Below, one piece after another: positions 10,308-18,201 of a DNA stretch of 64,000 bases. This DNA comes from Bacteroidota bacterium (GTDB lineage Bacteria > Bacteroidota > Bacteroidia > Bacteroidales > NBLH01), in the NCBI GenBank assembly GCA_025361565.1, contig JANYKN010000007.1:86711-150710 (forward strand), read 5' to 3'. The position numbers and the translations under genes were made by a program. Every line of letters starts with the position of its first letter. Positions within the stretch are counted from its first letter, which is position 1. The notes below the pieces were generated by a model. That model made no database searches. It saw only the letters and a program-made list of their open reading frames with translations, and was not told the origin of the DNA.

Positions 10308-12710
10308 CTATTTGGGGCTAAAAACTAAAATCCCCGTATTGGTTTTTATAATTTCTTCCTTGTTCATCATTTGTTTTCTGAATTCGCCTTTATTGTACAT
10401 TTCGGCTTGATCTGCATAATGTTTGCTCATAAAATTACCCGATTCCCCAGTAGGTAAAACGCTGATGGAATTTTCAATATCAGCAAAATCCAACAAAATC
10501 CGAATAGCCGGCCCATAAGTAGCCTTATATATACCATCTTTTGTGAAATCAAAATCGATATTATTGATAACCTGGTTTCCCCCTTTTACTCCAAATGGGC
10601 CAACATTGAAAATTTTATCCAAAGGTTTAACTGTCCCCAAAGGATGCTGGTGCTCCAATAAATGGACTTTAGACCAATTCCATTTACTCATATCATTTCC
10701 CAACTGTTTTTCCAAATCTTCAATACTTTGATTAAAGGAATTGGTAAAAATTTCCCCTCTTGATTCCTTGGTTTTGGTATGTACATCATCCCACCAAGGC
10801 GATTCTTCATCTTTAAAAATGAATGGATATGTATTGCTCATTAAATGACCCGATGATAAGTCATTAAAAGTATTTTCGCCCAATTCATCGGCAAACGTAT
10901 TAAAAAGAGCATGATACAAAAGCTTGTAATAAATAGTAGGTTCAATGGCATCTGCTGCATGTCCCCCATCCCATTCAGTCAATAATTTTATGGCCTTGGA
11001 ATAATTTCCTCCTTTTTTTATGATATCCGCTTTATTTATCTGTGAGATAATCAATTTTGCCATTTCGGGATGAATTTCGGATACATCGTCGGTAATCATT
11101 TTTTTCATCTCTTCCACAGTCCATTTTTTATCCGTACTTAACCATTGAACAATTCTTTTGGCACGATACTCAGGGGCATAATATCCTGGATATAGTATCC
11201 CTGCCATGGTATCCGGTTGATTATTGGCCGAATAAACAAAACCGCTTTCGGGATTTATCAACTTGGGATTCTCTTTAAAATCATAAAAACCCAAATATTC
11301 ATCGTTTCCGGATGAACCATCCAATATGATTTTTGAATTTACATGAACAGGCCTTTTTACCAATTTGGCTGCAGCCCACCACGCAATATTTCCATCCATA
11401 TCGCCATACATCACGTTTAATCCCGGTGAATAAATCAAACTGGCTGCCTCTTCTGCGTTCTTTATATTGTTTGAGTTATTCAACTTGTAAAATGCTTCTG
11501 CAATCCTTGATTCTACGTGGGGAAATGTCCACCAAACGGCAACAGGAGCTTCAGTAGAATCCAATTTACTCAATAAACCATTCATAATTGGCCCATGCCT
11601 GCTAATTTTCAATTGAAAATCGACATCTGCCGTATCTTTTACTTTTATCTTAAAATGTTTGATTTCCAAATCCTCCCAATGATCTTTGAACCAAACCTGA
11701 TTCGGATTCTCAGGGTTCATCTTTTCGCGGAACATATCCAAATCATCATTCTCAAGCATAGTCAAACCCCAGGCACAATTTTGATTATGACCCAGCAATG
11801 CAAAAGGGACGCCCGCAATATAATTGCCATAAATCCGGTGTCCGGGATACTCCAAATGGGCTTCGAAAAACACCGAAGGTTGGGCATAGCCGATGTGTGT
11901 ATCATTTGAAAAAATCACTTTGCCAGATTTTGATTTAGAAGGTGCAATTACCCACGAATTACTGCCAATCCAGCTTGGCAAAGGAAGTGAATTTTTAATT
12001 TTTGAAGTATATGAAATCAATTCGTTCTCAATTGCAACATCGGGTTTGTTGTTTGAAGGTATTTGTTCAGTACCTGGCTGATAAATAGTTCCCCAGTTTT
12101 TTAAATATTTACTTCCCAATGTTTTATCAATTTTAGAAACAATAGGATCCATGGTAAAACCCGATGAAAAAGTAAATGCCATATATCCTGCAATCAAGTA
12201 TAAATCCTGTGTTTTAAATTCTTCTTTTGGAATTCCAAGAATGCTAAACTCGATGGGCGTTTTTCCATTTTTAATATATGCATTGATTCCTTCAAGATAA
12301 GCTTCTGCCGCTTTTGCAAACGGTTCATCGGGGTGATGATTGGCTTTAATGCTTCTGTTTGCGGCATCCTCCAAACCAAGGGCTAGAAAAAACTTATCTG
12401 TTTCAACCAAATCTTTGCCCAATATTTCGGCTAATCTGCCACTGGCCACCCTTTTCATCATTTCCATTTGGAATAATCGTTCCTGCGCATGTAAATAGCC
12501 AAAAGCACGATAAGCATCCAATTCATTTTGGGCATAAATATGAGGTATTCCCCATTCATCGAAATAAACATCCACTTTGTCCTGAAGTGCAGAGAATTTA
12601 ACCGTACCCGAATATTTTGGTTTGGTATAATTCAGATATATCCATGCCATAAGCGCAGTTAAAACAATTATTATAAGAATGGCGAGGAGGATTCTTTTTA
12701 TAATTTTCAT
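10308..12710 (-). CDS. Penicillin acylase family protein (Ntn hydrolase)
   Basis: An 800-residue member of the penicillin amidase/acyl-homoserine-lactone acylase family (PF01804), which cleaves amide bonds and matures by self-cleavage. An N-terminal membrane segment (about 7-25) could be a signal anchor for periplasmic placement. The alpha-chain part has the family DEWGIPHIYA motif (51-60) and AFGYLHAQERLFQMEMMKR. The GSNSW motif has the predicted nucleophile Ser250, freed by cleavage after Gly249. Downstream are the family motifs SNDTHIGY, GPIMNG and, near the C-terminus, GESGNFMSKHY. The length fits the family. The true substrate cannot be told; quorum-signal or lactam degradation and peptide salvage are all possible. 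It stands alone, convergent with the GH5 gene. Confidence 0.9.
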   Translation of the reverse strand: MKIIKRILLAILIIIVLTALMAWIYLNYTKPKYSGTVKFSALQDKVDVYFDEWGIPHIYAQNELDAYRAFGYLHAQERLFQMEMMKRVASGRLAEILGKDLVETDKFFLALGLEDAANRSIKANHHPDEPFAKAAEAYLEGINAYIKNGKTPIEFSILGIPKEEFKTQDLYLIAGYMAFTFSSGFTMDPIVSKIDKTLGSKYLKNWGTIYQPGTEQIPSNNKPDVAIENELISYTSKIKNSLPLPSWIGSNSWVIAPSKSKSGKVIFSNDTHIGYAQPSVFFEAHLEYPGHRIYGNYIAGVPFALLGHNQNCAWGLTMLENDDLDMFREKMNPENPNQVWFKDHWEDLEIKHFKIKVKDTADVDFQLKISRHGPIMNGLLSKLDSTEAPVAVWWTFPHVESRIAEAFYKLNNSNNIKNAEEAASLIYSPGLNVMYGDMDGNIAWWAAAKLVKRPVHVNSKIILDGSSGNDEYLGFYDFKENPKLINPESGFVYSANNQPDTMAGILYPGYYAPEYRAKRIVQWLSTDKKWTVEEMKKMITDDVSEIHPEMAKLIISQINKADIIKKGGNYSKAIKLLTEWDGGHAADAIEPTIYYKLLYHALFNTFADELGENTFNDLSSGHLMSNTYPFIFKDEESPWWDDVHTKTKESRGEIFTNSFNQSIEDLEKQLGNDMSKWNWSKVHLLEHQHPLGTVKPLDKIFNVGPFGVKGGNQVINNIDFDFTKDGIYKATYGPAIRILLDFADIENSISVLPTGESGNFMSKHYADQAEMYNKGEFRKQMMNKEEIIKTNTGILVFSPK

Positions 12711-13015
12711 ACGGTTAAGTTTAAATAGATGGATATGTTTTTTATAGAAAATGTTTTCCCCAAATTAGTAAATAATCTTTGATAATCATCAATAATCATC
12801 TAACCTACATTATGCGTGAACATCTTCGATGTTTACAAATTGGAACACTGATGACACTGATTATCTTCGATGAGATCGCTTACGCTAAGTTTTGCTGATT
12901 TCCACGAATTTTTCATATTCCAATGATAATCAAAGAAATGATAATATTTACGAACTCCGAAAGACTCTTCAAGGCAAATTAATCAAGTTAGAAAGGTAAT
13001 AAAAAAACTCCTTTT
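12711..13015. other. Gene-free stretch of 305 bp
   Basis: AT-rich DNA between two minus-strand genes, with short direct repeats (AATAATCATC near 12790 and GATAATCA-type words near 12780-12930). I see no gene, clear promoter or terminator in it. Confidence 0.5.
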
Positions 13016-13429
13016 TTATTTATGGTGCTGGAAAAATTCAGGGATCATTTTTTGAAAAGGTATATGTAGTTTATTGCAATAAATCATCAATTGTTCCAAT
13101 GTGGCTTTTTCTCTTTTAGTTTCAATTAGTATGATTATTCTTTCATCCAGTCCGGTTATTTTGGATTTATGCTTGAGTGATGATTGATTCATTTTCTTGA
13201 GTAAGTCACTGTTCTTTTCAATTTCTTTTAATTCTTTTAATTGTAAAGATTGAATATAGTTATCAATTTCTAAATATGACAGTTCCTCTTCCTCTAAAAC
13301 TTGCGGCAAATCGTTCGAAAAAAGGTATTTACTTTCCTTTTCAAATTGTTTCAACTGATTAATATCCATTGATTGAATATGATCATCAAAACTATCCGGG
13401 TTTTCCATATTATTTTTTTTATGCTTCAT
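13016..13429 (-). CDS. Hypothetical acidic helical protein
   Basis: Not recognised. The protein has 137 residues (130 if Met8 is used), rich in Glu and Lys, with two similar blocks: DDHIQSMDINQLKQFEKES and EIDNYIQSLQLKELKEIEKNS (about 15-35 and 56-76). These look like a duplicated helix pair. The rest is predicted helical, with no signal peptide or membrane segment. Its ATG lies 11 bp inside the end of the preceding gene, so the two are translationally coupled. A partner role to the upstream protein is inferred from the overlap only. Confidence 0.6.
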   Translation of the reverse strand: MKHKKNNMENPDSFDDHIQSMDINQLKQFEKESKYLFSNDLPQVLEEEELSYLEIDNYIQSLQLKELKEIEKNSDLLKKMNQSSLKHKSKITGLDERIIILIETKREKATLEQLMIYCNKLHIPFQKMIPEFFQHHK

Positions 13430-13739
13430 CGCTTTCGCTGTATGATGTTATTGGGATTATATTGCTTTGCTCATCGATTCTGAAAATTACTGACATTTTA
13501 TTCGCCGTTATACGTAATTTATCATTTGCTTGCAATGGAACATTTCCTGAAATAATATAGCTATTGGTAAATGGCACTTCTGAAGAATTTATTTTAACAT
13601 CTTTTTGGCGAAACAATGCATTTATTGCTAAAAATGAAATATTCCGTTTTTTGAAAACAATATTTTCAGCAATATGGTTAAGGTGTTTTGGTAACCACTT
13701 AAAATTTAATTGCTTAAATGCTATATTTATATCACCCAT
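13419..13739 (-). CDS. Hypothetical protein, first gene of a two-gene unit
   Basis: Not recognised. The 106-residue protein begins MGDINIAFKQ and is rich in beta-forming residues and asparagine, with no signal peptide, membrane segment or metal-binding motif. It overlaps the next gene by 11 bp on the same strand, which indicates an operon. The pair lies in the accessory region, about 1 kb from the nested insertion sequences, and could be a small cargo or toxin-antitoxin-like unit, though no known motif supports this. Confidence 0.55.
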   Translation of the reverse strand: MGDINIAFKQLNFKWLPKHLNHIAENIVFKKRNISFLAINALFRQKDVKINSSEVPFTNSYIISGNVPLQANDKLRITANKMSVIFRIDEQSNIIPITSYSESDEA

Positions 13740-13932
13740 AATTGTACAAAATTATCCTTTTTTTCAACAATTATAACTTATTAGCAGATATTTCTCATGT
13801 ATTGATATAGGATAAATGAAGATTTGGTAATTAACCATTTAACTCGCAACCGAACCAATAGCCTTTGATTTGATAAGCAAATGGTAGTTATTTGAATTTA
13901 CCCGAAAGCGAAATGGAAAGATATATTCAGTT

Positions 13933-14011
13933 ATTCAGGGGGTGACTTTCAACAAACAGCATTTCATCTTGCAATTTATATAGCGGTTCATGTAAGAGTC
14001 ACCTCCTGATT
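13933..14011. repeat. Dispersed hairpin element, copy 1
   Basis: Arms at 13933-13947 and 13997-14011 pair over 15 bases with two mismatches, one of them G-U compatible, around a 49-bp loop. The inner arm ends (GGTGACT ... AGTCACC) and the right flank TGATTTGC are shared with the element at 24589-24657. Confidence 0.7.
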
Positions 14012-14071
14012 TGCTCGTACATTGGTTATGTTGCTCAATTGGAGGGGAAATACTCCTAACATCTCATGTAA

Positions 14072-14242
14072 TACAAATTGAAAGAAATAACAGCCAATAA
14101 GAGAGGATTCAATATCAAACCGCTGGCTGCCGATATGTATCATGTTACCATTTCAAGGAACGGATATGCGGATCAAACTGCAAGTATCGCGGTTTCTGCC
14201 GGTGAACAAACCGTTTTGAATATTCAATTGGTGAAAAATTGA
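14072..14242 (+). pseudogene. C-terminal remnant of a carboxypeptidase-regulatory-like domain protein
   Basis: An open stretch of 56 codons without a start reads as the end of a beta-sandwich domain: MYHVTISRNGYADQ, then VSAGEQTVLNIQLVKN and TGA at 14240-14242. This matches the usual end of carboxypeptidase regulatory-like or PEGA-like domains in Bacteroidota proteins. An in-frame stop at 14069-14071 blocks extension upstream. A terminator 43 bp downstream belongs to the lost gene. The 5' part has been deleted. Confidence 0.65.
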
Positions 14243-14284
14243 AGATTGTAGTTTTCTGATTTTAGTTTATAATTGTGTTGATAG

Positions 14285-14305
14285 CCCCGCTGGAGCGGGG
14301 TTTTT
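14285..14305 (+). terminator. Rho-independent terminator
   Basis: The GC-rich stem CCCCGC-TGGA-GCGGGG is followed by TTTTTGTTTTT. It sits 43 bp after the stop of the truncated gene ending at 14242. Confidence 0.85.
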
Positions 14306-14744
14306 GTTTTTCAGACAATTGGGAATTAGGTCTTTTAGTGCGAGTTTTGTTTTTTGGAAATTATACTTTAATAAGGCATAGTCAAACCCTAGCTTGGATT
14401 TTTCTTTTTAGTAGAGTTGATTGATAAAAGTAGGGAAATAAGGCAGAGCCTTAAAGAATAGGTTCGACTTAGGCATAGCCTAAGCCTAACTGGGAACACT
14501 TCGTTAAGTAGCTGGATTTTTTTATTTTTGTTTACAGGGTGATAGAGAGATCATTTCATTTTGATTAGATTATCAAATGGCTGATAATCAATTATCCTAA
14601 AATTGAATAGAGCAATTATATTAAACTGAAATTAGAAATAGTGCTTGAGGACTATGTGAAGGATTGAAAGCATTTGACTTGGTAAAGGTAGTTTGTTATT
14701 GAAAAGCCAAGTTTGAACAGGTTTTTTCCTTTAAGCAATTGAAA

Positions 14745-14752
14745 ATTAAAAA
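14745..14752. repeat. 8-bp target duplication, left of IS256-family element
   Basis: ATTAAAAA directly precedes the left inverted repeat and is repeated at 18893-18900. An 8-bp duplication is normal for the IS256 family. Confidence 0.85.
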
Positions 14753-14778
14753 GGGAGTATCCGCATAACTGTGTAAGT

Positions 14779-14820
14779 TTAAAAAAGGCTTAGGGTTTTA
14801 AAACCCTAAGCCTTTTTTAA
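14779..14820. terminator. 42-bp perfect palindrome upstream of the transposase
   Basis: A perfect dyad centred at 14799/14800 (AAAAAAGGCTTAGGGTTTT and its complement) lies between the left inverted repeat and the transposase ATG at 14844. With A-runs and T-runs on its sides it can terminate transcription in both directions. It probably shields the transposase from transcripts entering from outside, as insertion sequences are known to do. Confidence 0.75.
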
Positions 14821-15394
14821 TTAATTTTAAATTTTAAACAGTTATGAAAAAAGAAGATTTATTAAACGATGATTTTTTGAAGCAATTTACTAACTCCCAA
14901 GAGTTTGATTCATTTATTGATGAACTATATACCCGGGGAGTTGAAAAAATGCTGGAAGGTGAACTAGATGGTCATCTTGGCTATGAGAAACACCAATTGA
15001 GCGAATCTGAAAATGCCAGGAATGGATATGGGAAGAAAAGTATAAAAACCAAACATGGACAAACTGAAATAAAAGTTCCAAGGGATAGGAATGCTACTTT
15101 TGAACCTGTATTGGTCCCCAAAAGGAGCCAATTATCAACTGGTATCGAAAGCCTTGTCATATCCCTCTATGCCAAGGGAATGAGCAACAGTGACATCGAG
15201 GAGCAGCTGCAGGAGATCTATGGTTTTCAAGTCTCCACAAGCACAATTTCAAAGATTACCGACAAGATCACCAACGACATAGTTGCCTGGCAAAATAGAC
15301 CATTGGAGAGCGTATACCTAATTGTTTGGATGGATGGGATAGTATTTAAGGTTAGGGAGAACTCAAAGGTTGTCAATAAAACCATTAATATTGC

Positions 15395-15400
15395 CGTAGG
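15395..15400. repeat. 6-bp target duplication, left of IS21 element
   Basis: CGTAGG lies directly before the left TG end and is repeated at 18196-18201. Removing one copy with the element restores the transposase frame. Confidence 0.9.
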
Positions 15401-15405
15401 TGAGT

Positions 15406-15474
15406 ATTCCGGTGAAAGTGTACATAGGATTCCGGACGAAAGTGTACAATTGATTCCGGAGCAAAGTGTACAAT
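15406..15474. repeat. IS21 left-end multiple terminal repeats
   Basis: Three copies of ATTCCGGnnnAAAGTGTACA lie near 15406, 15427 and 15452. Such repeated sites are the known binding sites for the IS21 transposase IstA. Confidence 0.8.
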
Positions 15475-15506
15475 AAAAAAGAACTGATTTGATAGGCAAA
15501 TATACA

Positions 15507-16232
15507 TTAAATTTTCTTTCTAAGTGAATCGCCCTTAAGTTCAATTCGCGATGCGTTTACTGACAACCTGTCCATGATTGCATCAGCAATGGTTGGGTCA
15601 TCAATATACTGGTGCCAATTAGCAACCGGTAATTGTGAAGTGACGATGATAGACCTCTTTCCATAGGAATCTTCCATAATTTGTAACAAAGCAAGGCGTG
15701 TTACTGTATCCAATGGGTGCAGCCCAAAATCGTCAATGATTATCAGGTTTGTTCTGTCCAGGTAGTTTATAAATTTAACATAGGTACCTTCGAGTTTTGA
15801 TTGTGATATTTTTTCAATTAAGCGTGCCATTCCAAAATAAACAGTTTTATACCCGAACATGCAGGCTTGCCTGCCCAGTGCACAGGCAAGGTAACTTTTG
15901 CCACAGCCAGTGGCACCGGTTATTAAAATATTTTCTGCCCTTTCGATAAAACTGCAACCTGCAAGTGCCAATAGGTTTTCTTTGGTAAAATTGCGATGGG
16001 CATTACAGAAGATGTTCTCCAATATGGCATTGTACCTGAGCTTGCTAATCCGAAGGAACATTTGCGTTTTTTTGTTTGCCCTTTCCTGTATTTCGGCCTC
16101 TGTTAAATTTGCCATGAGCTGGTCCAGGGAGGGCAGATCCTGTATAGGCATAGAAAGTATGCCCTGATAAACTTTCGCCATACCTGAGAGTTTCAATTTG
16201 GCGAGATTGTCCAATGTGATTTGTGTATTCAT
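15507..16232 (-). CDS. istB: IS21-family helper ATPase IstB
   Basis: AAA+ ATPase of 241 residues that selects target DNA and stimulates the IstA transposase. Walker A GATGCGKS (about 105-112) and Walker B LIIIDDFG are present, with the sensor region SQLPVANWHQY typical of IstB and related DnaC-like proteins. The start ATG at 16232 gives the normal family length. It is the second gene of the istAB unit, separated from istA by 170 bp instead of the usual short gap or overlap, so coupling of translation is probably lost. Nothing in the sequence suggests damage to this gene. Confidence 0.93.
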   Translation of the reverse strand: MNTQITLDNLAKLKLSGMAKVYQGILSMPIQDLPSLDQLMANLTEAEIQERANKKTQMFLRISKLRYNAILENIFCNAHRNFTKENLLALAGCSFIERAENILITGATGCGKSYLACALGRQACMFGYKTVYFGMARLIEKISQSKLEGTYVKFINYLDRTNLIIIDDFGLHPLDTVTRLALLQIMEDSYGKRSIIVTSQLPVANWHQYIDDPTIADAIMDRLSVNASRIELKGDSLRKKI

Positions 16233-16320
16233 TTTCTTTTTTTTATTTGTAAAAAACTAATATCTGTATTCCTATTTATTTTTTGCCCTTTGGCTCTATC
16301 CGCCACCGCCGGTGCCCACC

Positions 16321-16381
16321 AGGACAGAGTTGCCCGTCCATGAGGGAGCGTAGCGGACGAGGGGACAGGCAACTCTGTCCT
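16321..16381. repeat. GC-rich hairpin in the istA-istB gap
   Basis: Arms AGGACAGAGTTGCC (16321-16334) and GGCAACTCTGTCCT (16368-16381) are perfect inverted repeats. Inside them CGTCC and GGACG form a second stem around a GGGAGCGTAGC loop. The stretch is far richer in GC than the element around it. It could be a small inserted repeat, a terminator-like structure or part of an RNA. Confidence 0.7.
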
Positions 16382-16402
16382 TTCAAACGCATCCATTTAA
16401 TA

Positions 16403-17959
16403 TCAATTATAAAACATTGGCCCCCTTATATTGCCATGTTTTGGGACCCTGAACAAGGAAAGCTGCTGGCTCTCATCTTTATCAAGGTTATTTTCCAGTA
16501 TCCTCTTTATAACCCCATAATTGACCTTTGAGCCCTGCAATGCCCTTTTACAGGCCGCCTCGAACCTTTGGTGTTGATATTTTTCCGATAAGCTCTTTAA
16601 GCCCAGGCAAGCTTTGTAGGTTTGCTCTATAAAGTCTTTTGATGCAAGTACCACCTTGAATACCTCTTCTGATTTAGGCCCTATTTTTAAAGCCATTTTT
16701 AAAAAATAATCGGCATCCCAACCACGGGTTTGCTGGTAACGTAAGTGTTTTTCGGGCATATGTCCTGCCTGGGTGGTATAGAAGTTCTTCCGGTAGTCAC
16801 GTTGGTGTATAGCTATACGCTCCAGGCCAATATATACTTCAACACTTTGATGGTCATATATGATTTTTGTTTGTTTCCCTATGTACTGATATGGTACACT
16901 ATACTGGTGGCGGTCTTCTCCCAATATTACATGATAGTTCATTTGCACTTTTGCCTGGGTTGTGCGTTTTACGTTAAATGGCCCATCCGGTAACGGCCTT
17001 AAAAGACTTTTTTCACGGCCAAGGAAGCCTTCTGTCCGGCTACCTTTTAATTTCTGGAAACGGGCATTGTTTAGTTCCCCAAGAAATCCCAATATTGCAT
17101 GGTTCAGTTCCTTAAGGCTGTAAAATTCAAGGTTGCGCAGTTTGGAAAATATCCGCAGGTAGGATATGTAAACATGGTTTTCAACTGTTGGTTTGTCCTT
17201 GGGCTTTCGTGGCCTGGCAGCATCAAGGTTGGTGTTGTAATGGACAGACCACTGCTCTGCAAGTTCCTGGAATGCAAATTCATAACGGTCATTTTTTTTG
17301 ACATACTGTTTCATGTTGCCGCTCAAAATATTTTTGGGCACCCCTCCCAAAAACTCAAGGCAACGGTTCATGCCAGCAAACAGTTCTTCCTGTTTTGCAC
17401 AGGCCAATGCTTCAACATAAGTGTAATTGCTATATGGCAGTGTACAAACCAATACAGGGCAACTGATGATTTCTCCCGTTTGTTTGTCAATATAAGAAAG
17501 CTGCTTTCCTGCAAAATCAATTTGTAGGTATTCTGCCGGCTGGTGTTCAAAATGCATGGTTGCCTTGTTGCGCTTTTGGAATTGAACCAGGTGCTCACAA
17601 AATTGGGTATAACTGTAGCCTTGTGGATGTTGGCTTTTGTACTCTTCCCATAGCAGTTTTCGTGTTACTCCGGTTTTTCCCAGCTCTTGTTTTATATAGG
17701 GGAACATCTTTTCAAGTACCACAAAGCGCGCATCTGCTTGCGGGATGGATTGGCTGTATACGATACCTGCCAAGGTCCCATCATCAAGTTTTAACAGGTA
17801 ATCCAATGGCTTACCTGTTGATAACAATTTATCGAGATAGGTTAAAACCGTCTTTCGGTGGAGGCCAAGTGTTTTTGATATGTAAAATTTACTTGACCCC
17901 GATAAGTGTAATTGTAAAATACGTCTGATTTGTACCATAGTTATTGATTTGTTAGCCAT
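16403..17959 (-). CDS. istA: IS21-family transposase IstA, likely catalytically damaged
   Basis: A 518-residue DDE transposase. The N-terminal helix-turn-helix covers about 10-45 (KFYISKTLGLHRKTVLTYL). The integrase-like core has the first Asp148 (QIDFAGKQ) and Glu260 (KPTVEN). At the second catalytic position relatives read a T/P/S-D-N-(M/L)-K motif, but here it is SGN (Gly214, codon GGC where GAC would give Asp). One base would restore it. The protein is otherwise full length and first in the istAB unit. The substitution suggests the copy cannot transpose on its own, though this rests on recalled family motifs, not an alignment. Confidence 0.9.
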   Translation of the reverse strand: MANKSITMVQIRRILQLHLSGSSKFYISKTLGLHRKTVLTYLDKLLSTGKPLDYLLKLDDGTLAGIVYSQSIPQADARFVVLEKMFPYIKQELGKTGVTRKLLWEEYKSQHPQGYSYTQFCEHLVQFQKRNKATMHFEHQPAEYLQIDFAGKQLSYIDKQTGEIISCPVLVCTLPYSNYTYVEALACAKQEELFAGMNRCLEFLGGVPKNILSGNMKQYVKKNDRYEFAFQELAEQWSVHYNTNLDAARPRKPKDKPTVENHVYISYLRIFSKLRNLEFYSLKELNHAILGFLGELNNARFQKLKGSRTEGFLGREKSLLRPLPDGPFNVKRTTQAKVQMNYHVILGEDRHQYSVPYQYIGKQTKIIYDHQSVEVYIGLERIAIHQRDYRKNFYTTQAGHMPEKHLRYQQTRGWDADYFLKMALKIGPKSEEVFKVVLASKDFIEQTYKACLGLKSLSEKYQHQRFEAACKRALQGSKVNYGVIKRILENNLDKDESQQLSLFRVPKHGNIRGPMFYN

Positions 17960-18032
17960 TGTCCTTTGTTTTTAAGTCAAGGGACAAATCTCTCAAATCA
18001 ATTCTTTCTTCTATTATTTTTCCAAAAAGTGG

Positions 18033-18190
18033 TTGTACACTTTATGCCGGAATGTCAGTAACCTGGTTTTGTGTTTTCAAGAAAATAACCCCAAAAAGTT
18101 GTACATTATACTCCGGAATCCGTTGTACATTTTGCTCCGGATTTCATTGTACACTATCACCGGAATTTGTTGTACACTTTGGAGCGGAAT
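18033..18190. repeat. IS21 right-end multiple terminal repeats
   Basis: Five copies of a TTGTACA-x-TTnnnnCCGGAAT-type repeat, in the opposite orientation to those at the left end, start near 18033, 18099, 18123, 18147 and 18169. They are presumed IstA binding sites. They also contain the promoter-proximal region of istA, so binding could repress it. Confidence 0.78.
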
Positions 18191-18195
18191 ACTCA

Positions 18196-18201
18196 CGTAG
18201 G
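18196..18201. repeat. 6-bp target duplication, right of IS21 element
   Basis: CGTAGG follows the CA end at 18195 and matches 15395-15400. Confidence 0.9.

Larger units (their letters stand above)
13740..14752. other. Gene-poor stretch of 1 kb with remnants
   Basis: It holds a 79-bp hairpin element (13933-14011), the tail of a deleted gene (14072-14242), a terminator (14285-14305) and two short perfect hairpins (14439-14453, TAAGGC-AGA-GCCTTA, and 14468-14484, CTTAGGC-ATA-GCCTAAG). The rest is AT-rich without coding potential, up to the insertion sequence at 14753. Confidence 0.6.
15401..18195 (-). mobile_element. IS21-family insertion sequence (2795 bp)
   Basis: The element has TG...CA ends (TGAGTATTCCG inverted at the two sides), a 6-bp target duplication, and the istA-istB gene pair read on the minus strand. 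Both ends carry several copies of a repeat with core TTCCGG-N-AAGTGTACA. These features define the IS21 family. Unusually, istA and istB are 170 bp apart because of a GC-rich palindromic stretch. The element inserted after the IS256 element and is younger at this site. Confidence 0.93.

Noticed and set aside
15227..15544. Minus-strand frame across the left end of the IS21 element
   Set aside because: It spans the IS256/IS21 junction and overlaps the transposase frame; a chance open frame.
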